Below are positions 24,801 through 39,900 of a stretch of 64,000 nt of DNA, piece after piece (position 1 is the stretch's first letter; the number at the start of each line of letters is the position of its first letter). The position numbers were made by a program, and so were the translations under genes. The notes beneath the pieces are model-generated. The model was not told the DNA's origin, made no database searches, and saw only the letters and a program-made list of their open reading frames with translations. Source of the DNA: Rhynochetos jubatus (taxonomy: Eukaryota > Chordata > Aves > Eurypygiformes > Rhynochetidae); NCBI GenBank assembly GCA_027574665.1, contig CM050657.1, positions 24,654,700 to 24,718,699 on the forward strand, written 5' to 3'.

Positions 24801-27740
24801 TCGGTGTAATAAAGCTTCTGTTGAGAAACCCGACTGTGGAATACACCTTGACACTTTCAGGAACAAGAGAATTTTATTTTCATGCAAACAAAAATGTAGA
24901 GATGTCTCAGTTTATGCTACTGTCTGCATCTGAATGTAAAATCCTCCCTAATTAATTCTGTTACCTGGAATACATGCAAATAATACCCCTTTCTGAACAG
25001 GAGTGGTATGTGGCTAGGTAAGTACTGAGCAAACTAAGAATGGGAGGAAAAAAGTAGAAGTAGTAAGCATCTTACTTCAGGCATACAGGTGAAGCAGTAG
25101 ATATACGGAGGGGCACTGGAAAGGGGACTTTTGTATCGGTGATGGGTTTGCTAAAATCACGTGCATCAGGAAATCTATGCGAGTGTGATGTCCGATAGCC
25201 TTCTAAAGGCTTGGCGATGGTAAAACCACACTAGGACTCGCTCTTAAACCAAGAACTAAAAAATCCTGTGTGGGACAGAGGGGAATCTCAACAGCTGTCT
25301 TTCAGTTAGACATCATAATTTAAAGCTGAGTTGATATAATGAAGATCTTCCCATCATCTGGGCTTGTTGTACTGAGCTTGTACACGTGTGATTTTAGCTT
25401 TCAGAAGCAGAATAATCTGTGTGTGAAGCTTGTTCCTGTAAACACTTGCTGCAAAGTTTTCTGCTTGCTGCACTGAGTAGGTTCAGTGAACTGGGAAAAG
25501 CCTGTATAAATCTCTCAAAGCTTGCATTGCAGCAAGTCCAGGTGCCTAAAATTAAAACCTAAATAAGCTATCTGGATTTGAGAAGTCCCAAAGCTCCCAT
25601 TAAAGAAATTAATGCAAAAGAAGAGCAAGTTCCAGTACCACTTGGGAGAGTGAAGTTATTTGAATTGCAGTTGTCAATAATTTTGATTCCGGTCCTAAAG
25701 CGAAGGCTGATAACTCTGCTGACTAGTAAATATTGTCTATTGATTCTGTCACCTGAATTAATGTCTACTGAACTGTATCCTGCTTTCCCTTGATGCTTGT
25801 TTGCTTAGTATTGGATGCAGGAGGCAGAAGCAACTTGTAATTATCATTTAGCCTTTTAAAACTTCAGTTTTGGCTGCATAAAACTTAACTGAATGTATGG
25901 CCTCTGTGAATAGTGGCCATAGTTAATACAGGGTGATTTCATTTGTGCTCAGTGGAGGAGGAATGTTGCATGGCTTGGGGTATATCTAATTAGCACTTAT
26001 TGCACCATGTTGTTTGTACTGATTGGGATGTTTTAGTAGCCTATTCACAGCCTTATATTCCTTTTCCCTGCAGAAAACCAGGCACAAGTAAAATTGCTTT
26101 GTTAAAGTAAGAATGCAATGAGTTTTATTTCTGAAGAAATAGTGTTGTCATAAAAGTGTGTCCCCAAAGGCAACATTTCCCATTAAGAGTGAAAGATTTA
26201 GTGAATGTCCATTAGAACCAGCTAGCTTCTGGTAATAGATAGACAGTGAGTTCCAGGCACACTTACACTCAAGTTTTTTACAGAGCAAATACTTAGGGAT
26301 TTTTGGCATTGTTTTTACACCTGCACGCATGCTGTTATGTCTCTTAGAACAGCTTTCTCAGACTCTTGCTTTTCTAATCTTGATCCTAGTTGAGTTTACC
26401 CCTCTGTCTACTCAGAATATAAGATGATTTAGAGGTTTTTTGGATCAGACTTTAAAACTTCCCCAAAGGTAGTTTATTTTCAGAAATAAAGAGCAGAATC
26501 CAAACGCTACTTCTTCCTTGATGTTTTGTCAAAGATTCTTGAAAATGAAAAGATGTTGGCTAACAGGGATGTTCTGTATTACCAAAGTATGCACTTAGTT
26601 GTGTTTTCTCCTTTCCTTCTCCCTGTAGTGTGTTGAAGATGCTCGTTTCACTTGTTACAGTTGTAATTTGACGGAGAATTGATACCTAGATTACCTTTTA
26701 TATTTTTGCCCATTTAAGTGACTAGATTGTGTTTGTGGGTTGCAGCCCAGGTGATCCCCCTTTCTTTATCCTTTATCTTGGATATCTGTATTATGGTTCC
26801 ATCTACTGCTCTTGGCAGTGAGAGAGTATTTAATTTATGAAGCCCTTTCCATTACTGAATGGCACAGATCATGATCGCTGGCTGTTGCTCGAGGTGGCCT
26901 CAGAGACTGAACGGGTGCATTTAAGCGACCACGTTTTAGATAACAGCACACAGCAGTGGCTGTTTGATAATCTGGGCTACTGTTTGCCCAGGCACTCTAG
27001 TTGTTGGTTTAACTATAATGAAGGTTGCTTAGTCTCTTTCTAAAAAAGACCAAATAGTCAGTTGCAATTTTTCTGTCATAAATTTATCATAATATTTCCA
27101 CATGGTATGGAAACTTGTTTTTTTCTCTCTCTTCCACTCCTCCTGCCCTCCTTATGTAGCCATTCAGCCTGTGCCTCGAGTGTGTAAGAGCAGGTGAGGG
27201 CAAATTAGTGTTATTTTTAAGAATTAAAAAAAAATGCTTTGATACATAAAGATTTTTTTTTTAAAGGCAAAGTAAATTTCTTTCAATGTTCAGGAAAAAT
27301 AAAGGTTAATTTATATAAAACTAATCTTATTCCTAGAATGTTTCTGGGAGATTAAAATATTTTGCATCAAATATAACATAAAGTAATTTTTTGTTTCTCT
27401 ATCTTACTTGATTCTCCAGAATGCTAATTTTAAGTCCATGAAAGGAATTTGATGTATCACTGAAAATGGTAAAATATTATTTAAAAAAAAAAAAGCTGTT
27501 GCAGTGGAGAATTCATTAAATTCTTGGACCTGGAAATACTGATTTAAGGATGGAATGGGAAATTGTGGCTCCACATCCCTGAGGTCACCAATAAGAGCAG
27601 GTTGAACTCTCCTGATGGATCTTATACGCTTCCTGTGCGTTGAGGTGACCTCGGGAAGGTCATATCCTTCCTGGGAACTCCAACTTGACCCTTCAACTTC
27701 ATCATTGCTCCCAAATGGAGGGTTACTTCTTGAAGCGTAA
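21861..27740. other. non-coding stretch, no gene seen
   Basis: Unique-looking A+T-rich DNA. The overlapping frames at 22969-23322 (plus) and 23028-23369 (minus) and those at 24613-24846, 25578-25793, 26148-26330 and 26837-27043 carry no recognisable domain. Poly-A and poly-T patches near 27220-27260 and 27480-27493 are simple tracts. I could not assign 27560-27740, just before the CR1 piece. Confidence 0.55.
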
Positions 27741-27936
27741 CCATTGGATCAGTCAGGTTAGAAAGGACTGTGAGGTCTTTACTCCAGTCTCCTGCTCAAA
27801 GCAGATTCAGCACTGGATTCAGGGGGGATTGTTTAGGGCTTTGTTCAGTTGGGGTTTGAAAACTTCCAAGGAAGGAGGCTGCCCAGCCTTTCTGGGTCCC
27901 TGTTCCACAGCTTGGTTATCCTGACCGTAAAAAACC
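27741..27936 (-). mobile_element. old CR1 LINE fragment, antisense to the + strand
   Basis: On the plus strand the segment starts with GGATCAGTCAGGTTAGAAAG and continues through TGTGAGGTCTTTACTCCAGT, CTTCCAAGGAAGGAGGCTGC and CCAGCCTTTCTGGGTCCC. This is the block order of a reverse-complemented CR1 3' region, so the element lies on the minus strand with its 3' end at the left. It is more diverged than the copy at 53.75 kb and its terminal octamers are not recognisable. The plus ORF 27685-27924 is a shadow of it. Confidence 0.7.
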
Positions 27937-30900
27937 TAGCTGGTTGGGACGTTCTGTGAGTGCTGTCTCTTGTTTGCTGCCATACGCTTAATCGGACCAG
28001 GGCTTTCTGCTTAGGTCTGGCATGAGTTGGTGTGTGTGTGCATGTGTATCCTATATGAAACCCAGAACTGAGATGGGCCAAAGAAGACACGTCTATATCT
28101 CAAACATAAGCAAAGTATGAACAATGAATTTAAAGTTGCACTGTAAAAGGCTAGTGGAACAAAGACACTGGTCAGAAGAAAGTAATTTAAGCGAGGAAAG
28201 ACACTATCTTTTTCATGATTTAGAGCTGTCCTGCACATGCTGACTGTCTACTTGTTCCTCTGTTCTTTTTGACCTTCTACCCTCACCTTCTTGGCAATTT
28301 ATTAAACTCCTGATAAATCTTTCAATACCTACAACTTTTTCCTTTTAAATAGTAGCAAACTACTGGTTTTGACAAACTTCAAGTTTTGACTTTTTTGGTT
28401 CAAGTTGGAACAAGTCTATTCCCCATCATTAAAATCTGACATTTCACATTTTCAAGTATTTGGCTGCGAACACAGAATTACTTCTAATAAGAAAACTCAA
28501 AGCTGATTTCTGGCCAGCTGTCAGAGTTAAATATCTTGGCACTAACAGCTGTCCGAGAGAGAAGCAGTAAAATGACATCAGTGGCTACATAACGGGTTTG
28601 TTAGGAAATGTACAGAAATTAGGTGCTTGTAGTTTCAAAGGCAATTAATTGCAAACAGACTATTAATTTTTTTGTCTTTTATCTTTAAATATTTTAAAAT
28701 GCACCGCAGTCATTAAGAATGTAGTACTTTTCACTTTTCGGGGCCCTGTTCTCAATTCTCCCTTCCTGTTGCAAGACTTGCTTGGCATTATTGACTGCTT
28801 CATATTGTAGGATGGTTAAACATTAGGAAATGCGGTGCAGTTTCCAAATAGGTGTTTCAAGTTGTTCTTTTTAGGTATACTCTCAGTTCTTAGAAATGGA
28901 GTCATGTGAATGAAGGCCCGTAGGTTTTGTAAGTAATAATTTTTTGAATTGATTTCTTTTTGAAGGAAGCCAATTTCTGAAAAACTGTTTCTCTGTCTCA
29001 CTTGTGTCCATGTTTTTCAAGTGTAATTGAAATTAGGAGAAACTTCAAGAAAAACCCCAACAAACACCCCCCAGACTTTAGCTTGATGTCCTTAACTGCC
29101 TCTCCTGTGAGGGCAAAGTTCAAAGCTGAATACCTGACTATCAAATTTATCCTTGGAAAAATAGAATTGAGATATAAAATGCAGCATACAGTGTCTTAAT
29201 CACTACTTAAAATGTAGTTTCAGAGGGTGACAAAGACTGAAGGTTCTGAGGGCAGAATTAGGTATTATTTAGTTAATGGTTCAGCTGGATGGGCTGATGG
29301 GTGGTGTTGGTTCTCTTGTGCCAGCTCCTGGTTTTGCCAGTCCTTCACACTTCTTGCCTTTCACTAGCTTTGTGAGAACTCTGGTGGGAAGATCTGTGCT
29401 GTGGTTGGTGACTGCTGTTTTATTAAGAAGCTCTTACCATAGACAAGTTGTCCTGGTTTAAGTGGCCTTGCATTTCTGAAGTGCAGCGCTTGCGCAGTAT
29501 GGATGAAGCGTGTTTGGGGCCAGGGGTAGATAGGGATGCTGAAGACTAGGAAAAATACCTTTCTTCAAGTTCGGCTTCCTGTGAAAGCTGTGTGTACCTT
29601 TCAAACTGCAAGTCCAACATTTTTCTTTGCTATTATAAAACCTTTTCATTCCATTTCTTAGTGAAGACACCCAGATAATTAGATGCTCAAACTGATAGTG
29701 TCAGTGTTGGTTAAGGATGGTTGGATAAGGTGCATGTTTATCAGTGTTCACTACCAAATGCAAATAGGACTCAAACCTTTTGTTTGAGGTTGCTGTTTCA
29801 TGCTTTTCCTGCATATGATGCTGTGCTGGGGTAATCTGTCATGTATTTTATCTAACAAAGAAATATATTTACTGCAAAGTAGATTAATACTCTCCAGCGT
29901 TACACTGGTGTATTATGCATGATAGTGTGGGTGCAATTCATTTTTCAGTGTGAATGATAGAAGAAAGTCCCAGAGCTGTGGTGGATGTGAAGTTAGGACA
30001 CAGCCTTTCTGCATCGTAGCTTGGAGCATGGTTTGCCCTCCACATTGACTCCTGTGGAAAGCTTTATTTGTCGAGGGCCTTAAGCCACTGTTCCGTGCTG
30101 CACAGCATTTCAGTCCTGCGCTCTTGTTTGCGTGCAGGGGTGAATATCCTTTGTCATTCCTACGTAAAAGCATTTCTGTGCTGAAGCATGGATCAGAGCT
30201 TTATGGCCTTTTGCGGTGGGAGCCAGGAAAGAGCTTTCAGCCGGGTGCTCCGCTCAAGGCAGTGTGCTGCGCTCAGGGCTGCTGCAGAGCCTTCCCCCGG
30301 CTCGGTGAGGTGTAAACGAAGGGACTGAACACGCACACTTCCCTGCAGACTTTCTCCATCCCCTTCCTGCTCCAGACTGTGTCTCCCAGTGTAGGGTGCA
30401 AAGCATTTTTCCAGCCGTTGCTGCCCTTCAGGTTCTTAGTTGCAGGCGCAGCCCTGGCAGAACAGTCGGCGTGGCCTGTCGCGGCTGACTGCTGGTGTAA
30501 CCTTGTCCCTTTTCCTGCTGGCACAGGTTTCCTCTCCAAGATAGTGCTCTCTTTCAACTGGAAGTTTTTTAGGACAGAAGGATTTTGTGTAGTTTTTAGC
30601 ACTCTTACTCCTGATGGCGTCTCCTGGCCAGAGTAAAATACTCATTCATCGGCGTGACAAATCATAAAACCTGCACCAGAGCCTTGTCACCCCGTGGCTG
30701 ATCTGACTTCTGCTTAGCAATCTGCTGGAAACTGTTTTTCATTCTCTTGTCAGATGACTTCAGTATGAAATGAGCCAACTTAAAGTATGGTCTTTTCATT
30801 GGTAATTAATCCCTACTTCAAATGAAGATCTGTGTTCGAGCAGAGGATGAAGAGCAGTCTGATCTTCTTGAGGAGGAATTGAGCCTTTGACAACAAAACT

Positions 30901-33900
30901 GTGCTGAATAGCAGCATTTTAAAAGCATGACTGACAGGAGATGATATTCCTGTCAAAACTACAGGCAGTAATTAAGTCCAGAAAAGGAATGGTCAAACCC
31001 TTGGGTTTTTTTTCTCATTATAGACATAGTGTTGAGATGTAGCAAGATTGAATGGTACAGTGTTAGAATATTGGTGGAACCTTTAAAGTTTGTCCTGAAA
31101 ATTAGGCTACTCAGCAGCAGCTCTTTTTTTTCCACTAAACCTACTGTGGTAGTGTTCTTGCAGTTTTGTTAGTGCCATATGATGAGGGATTTGGCTCCTG
31201 TGCTTGCTTTAATGCTAACAACATACCCTGTGTGTCATCAGAACTCAAGGCTCATGTCTTAGATATTCTAATGCAGGGGCAGGGAAATTCATTCCTCTTA
31301 GGACTCTTAGTCTTCAGTAAGACCAGTATTGTACTCTAAACCATGTATAAAATACATAATCTTCTTTGTTTGGATTTGATTTTACTTTGAAATTTACCGA
31401 AAACCCCAACCTTAAAGTGTATTTTCTATCCCAGAAATTGACAGAAGTACTCCAATATAAATTAGAAGAGAATTGAAAATCTTGAATATTCATAACCTGA
31501 AGTAATTTTATTCAGAAAATGATGGGTGGAATTGTCAGCTACCAGTGAGGAAGGGATATGTTTCTGAATGGGAAAAGTAAATGCTGAAACTAGAGCATTG
31601 TTGTAAGCTCCCTTCGGACTCTGACATTCTTAGGTGCTTCTGTTCCAGTTGTGTGTAGTACAGATTGCAGCACTCCTTTGAAATTACCAGTTATTTGAGA
31701 CCTTCCAATTATGTCTTTTATTGATCAGCATGCTTGAGACTAGCCTAGGCACAATCAATGATCTGTGACCCTCTGGGAGGTCTCTAGTGTGCTAATTCAA
31801 AGCTTATGGATAATTCAGGAACAATAACATAAGCCTCTGTGGGCTTAGGATGTTTGTGGTGGAATTAGAGCACTCGCTAGTTCAAACCGAAGGCTTTGCA
31901 AGCCAAATGTCAGCTTAGTGCTCTGTTAAACAGTTTTCTGTGACATGTCACTAGAAACCTGTAAAATTATGGTGGTAATCTTTATCAAATTCCAAATACA
32001 AACCCAATGTTTATTTGTTAATAATGTAGAGAAAGCTTGAAGAGAGGAGCCTTTCTCTGCTTCAGCATTTCCTCTGTTTCATAAACAGAGTAAACACAGC
32101 CTAGTAATTTAATGACTACTTTGCTGGTCTCAACACCATAATTCACTGAAATAAGAATTATTCTTGGTGACAGAGCATGGCAGATTTTAGTTTTTTTTTT
32201 TTCCTTGAAGCCCCCTTCCTTTTGTTGTGGATTTTATTCTTGGAGAATACATTGCACAGGAATGGGTTTTAAAAGGGAGAAGATTTCCCCCACACCCCAA
32301 GTAAAATGTCTGCAATGGGGTTGGTATGTGAAGAAAACACTGAAGTGAAAACGTCTCTGCTATTATAATTTAGTCTTGGTTCTCCTCTGCCTTCTCTTCT
32401 GCCAGCCTTGGTGTCAGTCTGCCTGAGTGTAAAGGGAGGGTGCAGGGACACCTAATAATGGCCAGTGGGCCTGACCTTTTTTCTAGTAGCCCCTGCAGGT
32501 AAATACAGCAAGTGTAGAAAACTCTCAGTTATAGCTGCACAGTACAAGGAAACCCAGATTTCAGTGCATCTTTCTGGGCCTGTACTTAACAGATATTGCT
32601 GCAAGAGTCAATAAAAATGAGAATTTATGGGAGTTATAAGGATTCTGTTATGCTGCAAGGTTCTGAAATTTCTTTAGGTTTCTTTATGATCATTCACAGA
32701 TTGTGTAGTATTAGCCTTGAATCAAATAAAGGCTTTTAACTTCTCAGGACATATGATGGTTTTGACATGCCCGCTTTGGTTTTTAAGGATTACAGAAATT
32801 CATCTAAATATTTTTTCATTTTTAATTGATTTTTGCTGAAGTCAACACTGTAGTTGTCAGGCTATTTTAGCACATCTGGAGCTAGTTGAAAAATAAGATA
32901 TGTTGCTGAAAATGTCTGTTGGTGTTTTCAAATTGTTTCCATCAGAAAATAAGAATTGTCCTTTCTGTTCAAAATTGTCAGTGCTGAACTAAAATGCAGC
33001 CAGCTCAAAGTCTCACTCCAGTTTCTTCAGTTTTCTCTTAAAATAAATTCTGCTTTACTAGAGGTTGAACCATGAAAGTATACTGTGAAAGTAAGCTGCT
33101 GCGGTCCACTCTGACTCCGTTAATGGCTATCTGCACTGTTCGCTGAGGTCTTTCATCGTGAAAGGGCCTCTGGCATGGACGGTACATCAGCCTGCAACCC
33201 ATATTCCTCCTGAGTAATTCTCTTTGGGTTATGAAAGAGATGTTTGACAGACTAGCTGAGAGTAGGAGAGTGTCTTTAGGCTTGACTTTTTGATCCTGTT
33301 AGTCCCCATGCGTAACTATAACAATGCAAAAAGCTGAGTTAACTTATCTCCTTGTTCTGAAAGATGTGTTCTGGTTCACTTGTCGTGTCAACGCTTACAA
33401 TTTGTTATCATGTGAGTCTTCTAGAAAATGCTTCACTTCATAACCAACTGTCATTAAAGCACAAGACTGTGATAATAGTTTACACATACTGATATTTAAT
33501 GGGAATCTTGAAGCCTTATAGGCAGGAATGTAGGTAATTGTCTATTATCCATGTGTCACATGTGATCAGAAAGCTTCAGCTTAAATGCAAGATCATAGCA
33601 AGAATTCAGCTAAGTTGGTTAGGTGATTAGGCTGTGTGTTCAGTCATGGACGCTGAAGTTCATCTTCCTAGTCAGGTTGTCTGCAGCACACATGTTGGGA
33701 TTGATGGTACATTGCAGAGAAACAGGGACTACCTGGTTAAACAAAAAAAAGCACTTTCTCAAAGCTTACTTGTCTTCTGTCTTCCTCTCCTAGCCTTTGA
33801 TTAGTTTAAATATCTATTTACTATTTATTTAACCCAATAAGTAAGAAGCATTCTGAGGAAAGTGGATTATGTGAAATGACTGTTTGCTTTTGTAGAGTTC

Positions 33901-36900
33901 TGAATTTTCTATTAAGGACAAGTAGAGTTTATATATTCTTGCTGGATTTTTCACATGGTATTTAAATATCCTCTGCAATTATAAAAGACACATAGGAATG
34001 TAGAATTTGTGTCAGGTTGCACAGAAGCATGGAAAAGGGAGAAGATAGAATAAAAGTTAAGAAGGGGTGTTTCTTGTTTTTTTTTTTCTTGTCAGAATTA
34101 TGACTCTTGTTTCTACCAACAGAGGATTCCTATGATCCAGATTAAACCCCCCTGTTCAGCATTTATCTCTCACATGCTTGAGCTGTCTTATATTTTTTTT
34201 GTTTGCAATCAAATTTGTAGTAGCCACTTGCATTTTATTTTCTACAAGTATAGCCTTTTTTCGTACTGAAAGCCTGAGGCTTTCTCATTTAAATGAAAAG
34301 TGGTAGAAATCTGTACTACAGCATCTTCCGGGTCTTCCAAGTTGCCAAATGTAGGATTCTCAGACAACCAGATTCTGTCTCGGATCACTGGGATGGTATT
34401 GGCTTGATTGCATTCCAGTCTGAGTACTGTGATTGTCTTTTGCTATGGGTGTTTCCTAGCTTTTCTCCCTGTTTCAAAAGGAGATATGAGCTGTATCGTC
34501 CTCTTTACAGCATCTTGTACTTGCAAGCCTTGAGGTGACTTGCTTCTACCCACATGGATCTCATTCTAGAAACTGATAGTTTAACCAATCTAAGTATAGA
34601 ATACTGTATAGTAATCTAGGCATATCAAATGAATAAAAAGGGAACTCTTTTGAAGACTCCTGTTTAAATAGCTTTTCCATCTCTAGAAACTGTAAGAAGT
34701 GGAGATTCAGCAGTGTTGCTCAAAATATGACTTGCTGCTATAAAACTATGTAGCTAAAAATAGACGTGTATGTGTGCCTTCATTAAGTTCTTTTTAGCTC
34801 TGTGGCTAGGTCTTTGACCTCCCTGAGGAATTATCCTGGAATGTGTGTTAAATACATTGCACAAAGACCTTTACAAGGTCACCCTGACAGGTGAAGTCTA
34901 ATTTCATGCATCACCAGCCGATTAGTTCAATAGGGGAGGATATTTAGCATACAGAAAAACATATCCCTCCTTCCAAAAAGAAGCGTTTTTGGAGATAACT
35001 TCTGCAATTAGAAACACTGTATCAGCTTTCATGAAATATGTGTCTCTCTCTGCAAATTAAACTTTCCTCAGAAGCTTTGACTTGCTAGCATTTTTTTCTG
35101 TAGAAAAAGCTTTTAAACCAAAAAGAATGCTAAAAGACTTCTGACAATAATGCCTGTTGATCCTTAGAGAAAATAGATCCTTACCAGTAGCCTGGTTTTG
35201 CCAGCAACTTCTCTGTGAAAAGACTAGTGGGGCTTTTAATTTGGGTTTTGTTTTTTTTTTTTAATTTTCAAGATACATGATAGAAGTTGCAACCCTATAG
35301 AAAATGACTTCCAATTATTCTTGCTTTGAAGTCTCTGTACTTTCAATTGCTCATTTAATTTATAATAAATAAATTTATTATGCAAAGTGAAACCTGCTTT
35401 GGATATGGCCCACAACATCCACCCCTGAGGGCAGGGCATTCAGCTGGCTACAAAACTTGAGCGAAGTTAATGGGTTGTTTCAGAAAGTGCCATTTGATGT
35501 CATGGATTATTTCTTTTCCAGGGGAAGGAAGGAAGAATAATTGAATTAATCTTGATATGACCCAATAAGAAAGTAATGTATTTTCTTCCTCCTCTGCATC
35601 CATGTTTTGTTCTGCTGTTTGGAGCACCCATGCTGGGCAACAGCTAGGGGATTATGGAACTGAACATTGGAAATGTGCCTGTAAGAACTGCTGGGAATTT
35701 CTGTGTATCAGTTGCCTTCTGAAGTATCCCTGCTTCTGGTGAGCCAGTATGTTCTTGATGCATGGACAGTCTTTCCTTCAAGACATTTCAAAGAAAAGCG
35801 TCACTCAGGTCACTAATGCAGCCTGTTACTGCAGCACATGGTAATTAGAAGGATGAAAAATTCAGTAGGAGTATTTTCTTGAGGGTTACCAGGTGGTTGA
35901 GTTACCAGTGTAAGGATTGCTGTTCTTGCAGGATGTATGGTTTGAACTTATGTTTCGCTTAAGACTTTCCAGAAGTACGAACCTTACAAAGATTTGCCAT
36001 AGATACCTGCTGTGAGTCTGACTTTCTACTCTGAAGCCAGTGGCTGGATCCCGCAAAGCGACTGCCTGCTGCAGAGACAGCCCAGGCTGAACATAGGGGC
36101 GTTGCAGCGAGCCTGGGTGGGACGTCTGCGCGTGCAGCACCTCGTGGCATGGACCTAACTGGGACCTGTATTTCCTGGGATGAAGGACATTGCGGATGTA
36201 GAAAGACTGTATTCTGACTTCTATTGAAAATTGATTTAAAAAAGGAAAATGGAGGCAAGGCAGGGAAGAACAACAGTAATATGTTCCAAATAGGTCACGA
36301 GTTAGCTCAGCTGAGCTATCCAAATAAACAGTTCTCATGTAAAGCAGAATATACACAGCTTTAAGCCCTGTCAGTTAGGAGGAAGGTGTAGGAGAATTCC
36401 TTTGTACTGAGATTTATGATGGCCTCAATCTGTTCAGGCATTTTGTTGTTTGGAAAGCTGAAGGGGTCACTTGACACAGCTGCCCGTGTAGGGGAGAGAC
36501 AGAGAGATGCAGGCTAGGAAGCATCTGATTACCAAACCCCCAGAAACAGTAATGAGATTCAGTTGTTAGGATTGGAAGTTACAGAAATCCAAATGAGGGC
36601 ATATTAGAACCAGTTAAACAGAATTAAGTAGAATTTTTCTGTTATAATGCTTTTCAATGGGATATGCTGACCCAGCATTCTGTTGGGGTTTATTCGTACA
36701 GGCATCTTCTGGAAACTTAATGGGTTTCTTCCCTGGCTGGCAGAGCACTGCAGGCCAGGGCAACCTAAACAAGGTTTTAGGTTCCTTCTTCCTTTGAATT
36801 TTGAAATTCTGAAAATGAAATGCTTAAATATATTTAACAAATGCAGATTTCTGTTCAGTCTCGAACAATTCTATTTGGGGTATAAATTTAAATGTGCTTT

Positions 36901-39900
36901 TAAGCACAATTTTTCCCAAACATTCCTGCCTTGTGAGACATCAATACACTTTCCGTAATCATGTAAATCTGTGCAAGAGCCAAGTATTTCATATGTGAAG
37001 ATTTAAAATTCATAGTGCTGATTTGTAATTAGCATAGGGTATGGTTTAGCACAGACACCTGGTCTGTAAGATATGAAAGCAAAACGTGTATTTTATGATT
37101 AGCCGTTTTGTAAATCATCTTCGGTGTTATAAAACATTCCAATTCCCTCTGAAAGCTCTCTGCTCTTTTTTAGCATCCCCTGCCTGTTTTAACAGCAGCA
37201 GCAAAAAAAGCCCAAGAAAACAAAAACCCCAACAAACCCTCAGGCAATTTATACTGTTTGTCTCATTCTTTTTTTTCAGAACTTGTGAACCTGTTAATGA
37301 TTTTGGAAAGAGAATCTTCCTGTCCCAGCTCTAGGCTGAAAGGTCTGCCCATCTCTTGTTCCCCTGTACGTAACAGACATCGGAACAAACAGCTTTTTGT
37401 GTTCCCTGCTTTCAAAGCTGCTAAACTGGTTTTAATCAACCCCTTGTTTCATGTCAGATGAAAGCTGTTGAATGGGTTGCTGTGTTTCATACCTGAAACT
37501 ACGTTTAGCAAGAAAAATATACGTCAAAAAGGCTCATTTTGTTTTCCTAGTACTTGTTTAAGAACTAGAAAAGTAGGACTCTTACACTGCTTAACAAGAT
37601 TATTTAGATAATATCAAAGGGATCAAATCAAAATAAGTGATCTCAGCGTAAGAACTTGCGTCTTCTTGGGCTGGCAGGTGTAAGGTGGACATCACCCAAC
37701 GGGAGAGGCTCCAGCAGCCGGCACTTTTCTGGAACTGTGAAGTAGTTTTAAGTTTTCAGGGTATGAATGTGAAGTTTGAGAGGGGCTACTGAAAGGTGCC
37801 AGGAACAGCTGTGAAGGGGAAGGGAGTAATCTGGCAGTAGGTGCTCCCTATAGTGAGGGAGAGGGGCTGGGTGGTGGGAGGGAGAGTGAGGAGTGAGGCC
37901 GATTTTGGCCAGTTGTGGGCTGGGCTGGAATGGCTACTCCTTGGCCCTTTCGTTTTCCTCTCGCAGTGTGTGTGGTTGCCCTGAGGAGGGGGTGGCAGGG
38001 TCCTGTGTGACTTGGCTCTGCAAGGGCTGTTCAGAAGTGGGCACGTAGGAGAAGCTGGTGTGCAGTGCTGGGAGACCCTCACGAATGGAATGGAGCACTT
38101 CCCAACTATTTCTCTGTGACTTGTGGCTTAAGTGCTTTTAGTATCTGGCCTTTTCAGCAGGGGGTACTGACAGAAGAAAGAATACCCCCTGATGTGAGTG
38201 TAAAACTAAATTCGGTCTAAAAGAACAAGGAAAAGGATTCCAGGAGAAATAAATGAGTAAAATAGTTTTCTACCTTGCTGGAAGAGTTTCTATTTTGGTT
38301 ATATTCTCCACAAAGCTGCTTGTAGGGAATAGTGTCTGTGTCATTTGCATGACACTGACAGACAATCAAAGTTCAGATAATAAAACAATTCTCTTGGCTT
38401 CAGCAGACCACAGACTTGCAGTCTTCACTTTTCCACAGAGACATACACAGGGCTAGATTTTATTCTGGATAATTTATGCTATATAGGTTACCAGCAGGAA
38501 ACTCTTCCTGTAAATTGTTGCTGAATTTGGCTGGTATTTTGTCTAATGCATATGTCTAATTGAAGGGGCTTGAATGAAATAATGTAGGTTTTTATTGATA
38601 ATACTTTGCTTGTAAAGAACTAGAAGTTAGAAATAGCTAATGTAGCGTATACCTGGGACAAAAGTGGCCCCCACCTCGCCTCCCAGTGTTTTTCGTATTG
38701 GCGTTTGTGCAGTGACTATGCTTATAAGGGTTCCTTCTCCTTTCGCAGCTGTGCTCTCAAACAGTTAATCTTAAGAAGAAGGGTGTCCTTCTGTGTATTT
38801 GTTAGGGCTGACATTCACCCTCATAGCTTTAGGCCGAATGGTTTTTCTTTTTTCTCTCTCGCAGTCTGCTAGCACTTCAGGCATGTATCTCAGGAGTCTG
38901 TATGAAGGACGACAGCCTGTGCTTCCCTATTCACAAAATACTGAAGCTTCATCTTGTTCCTTAGAGGAAATTTCTTGCTCTGCTCTGAAATGAGAACTTA
39001 CTGGCTCCCTCCAAAGGCCTGTCCTGTGTCTCATGCTGTCGAGGTCAGGTGCGCTTTGGGGCGGCTGGGGAAAAATCAAGAAAAAACCATGGTTGTGCAG
39101 TGATCACTTCCTCGGCTACACCCTGCCAGTTCCCACTGTCCCGAGAATCGTGTGGTTTTGGAATACGTCAGTAAAAAGTGAACGCAACACAATGAGCAAT
39201 AGAAAGCCCCCTCGAAATGTTAGAAAAGACAGAACTACTGAGAGTACGTGTTTATTTTCACCCTAGTTCATGCTGTGAATATTGGTTTTGATAGAACAAA
39301 ACTTGTAGTAAAGACGTCATCTTTTGTTCTTAAACATGTCTATTGCACAAGCGTCTCGGTTCATTCCTAGATCCTGTGTCACAGATGATTTATAAGAACT
39401 TTGCTTTCACACAGTGCATTTCTTGTCAATCATCTTGCTGTACATTAAAGAAGTGATGATAAATATTGCAAAGTTTCATAGGCATTAATTAGTCCATGGA
39501 AATGTAAATAATTTACATAGTTTCTAACTAAGTAGTGTATTTTTTTGGTTGAACTCAGCCTAAATGTAATCGTTATCTAGTCAGTGTGTGAAAATAGCTT
39601 ACGTATAGGGCTGCATTTCCTTACAGATTCGTTATTGTGCTTAAAACCTTGTAATTAGTATATTATCAAAGAATGTTTGCTTGACTCCTTGCAAAGAGGA
39701 ACTAAGCAGCTTACCTTGGTGCTTGGAGACTAAACAGACTGCCAGACAGAGTCTAAATTGATATTGAACAACACTGAGTTCTTTTGTGGTTGATATTTCT
39801 TTCATCTGATCCTAACTGTAAAATCTTTATCAAAGAAAACAACTCCGTGATATCTTTCTGACAACCTCTTAATCTCCCTGAGATTCGGGGAGAACTACAA

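Noticed and set aside
29452-29470. TGTCCTGGTTTAAGT resembles the first bases of the avian LTR family found at 17.6 kb.
   Set aside because: The similarity stops after about 15 bases, the following sequence does not match the LTR, and no LTR end is found nearby.
35886-36356. A 156-codon minus-strand ORF.
   Set aside because: It overlaps another minus-strand frame, shows no domain, has no convincing acceptor and donor at coding-like borders, and has a locally G+C-rich core that explains its length.
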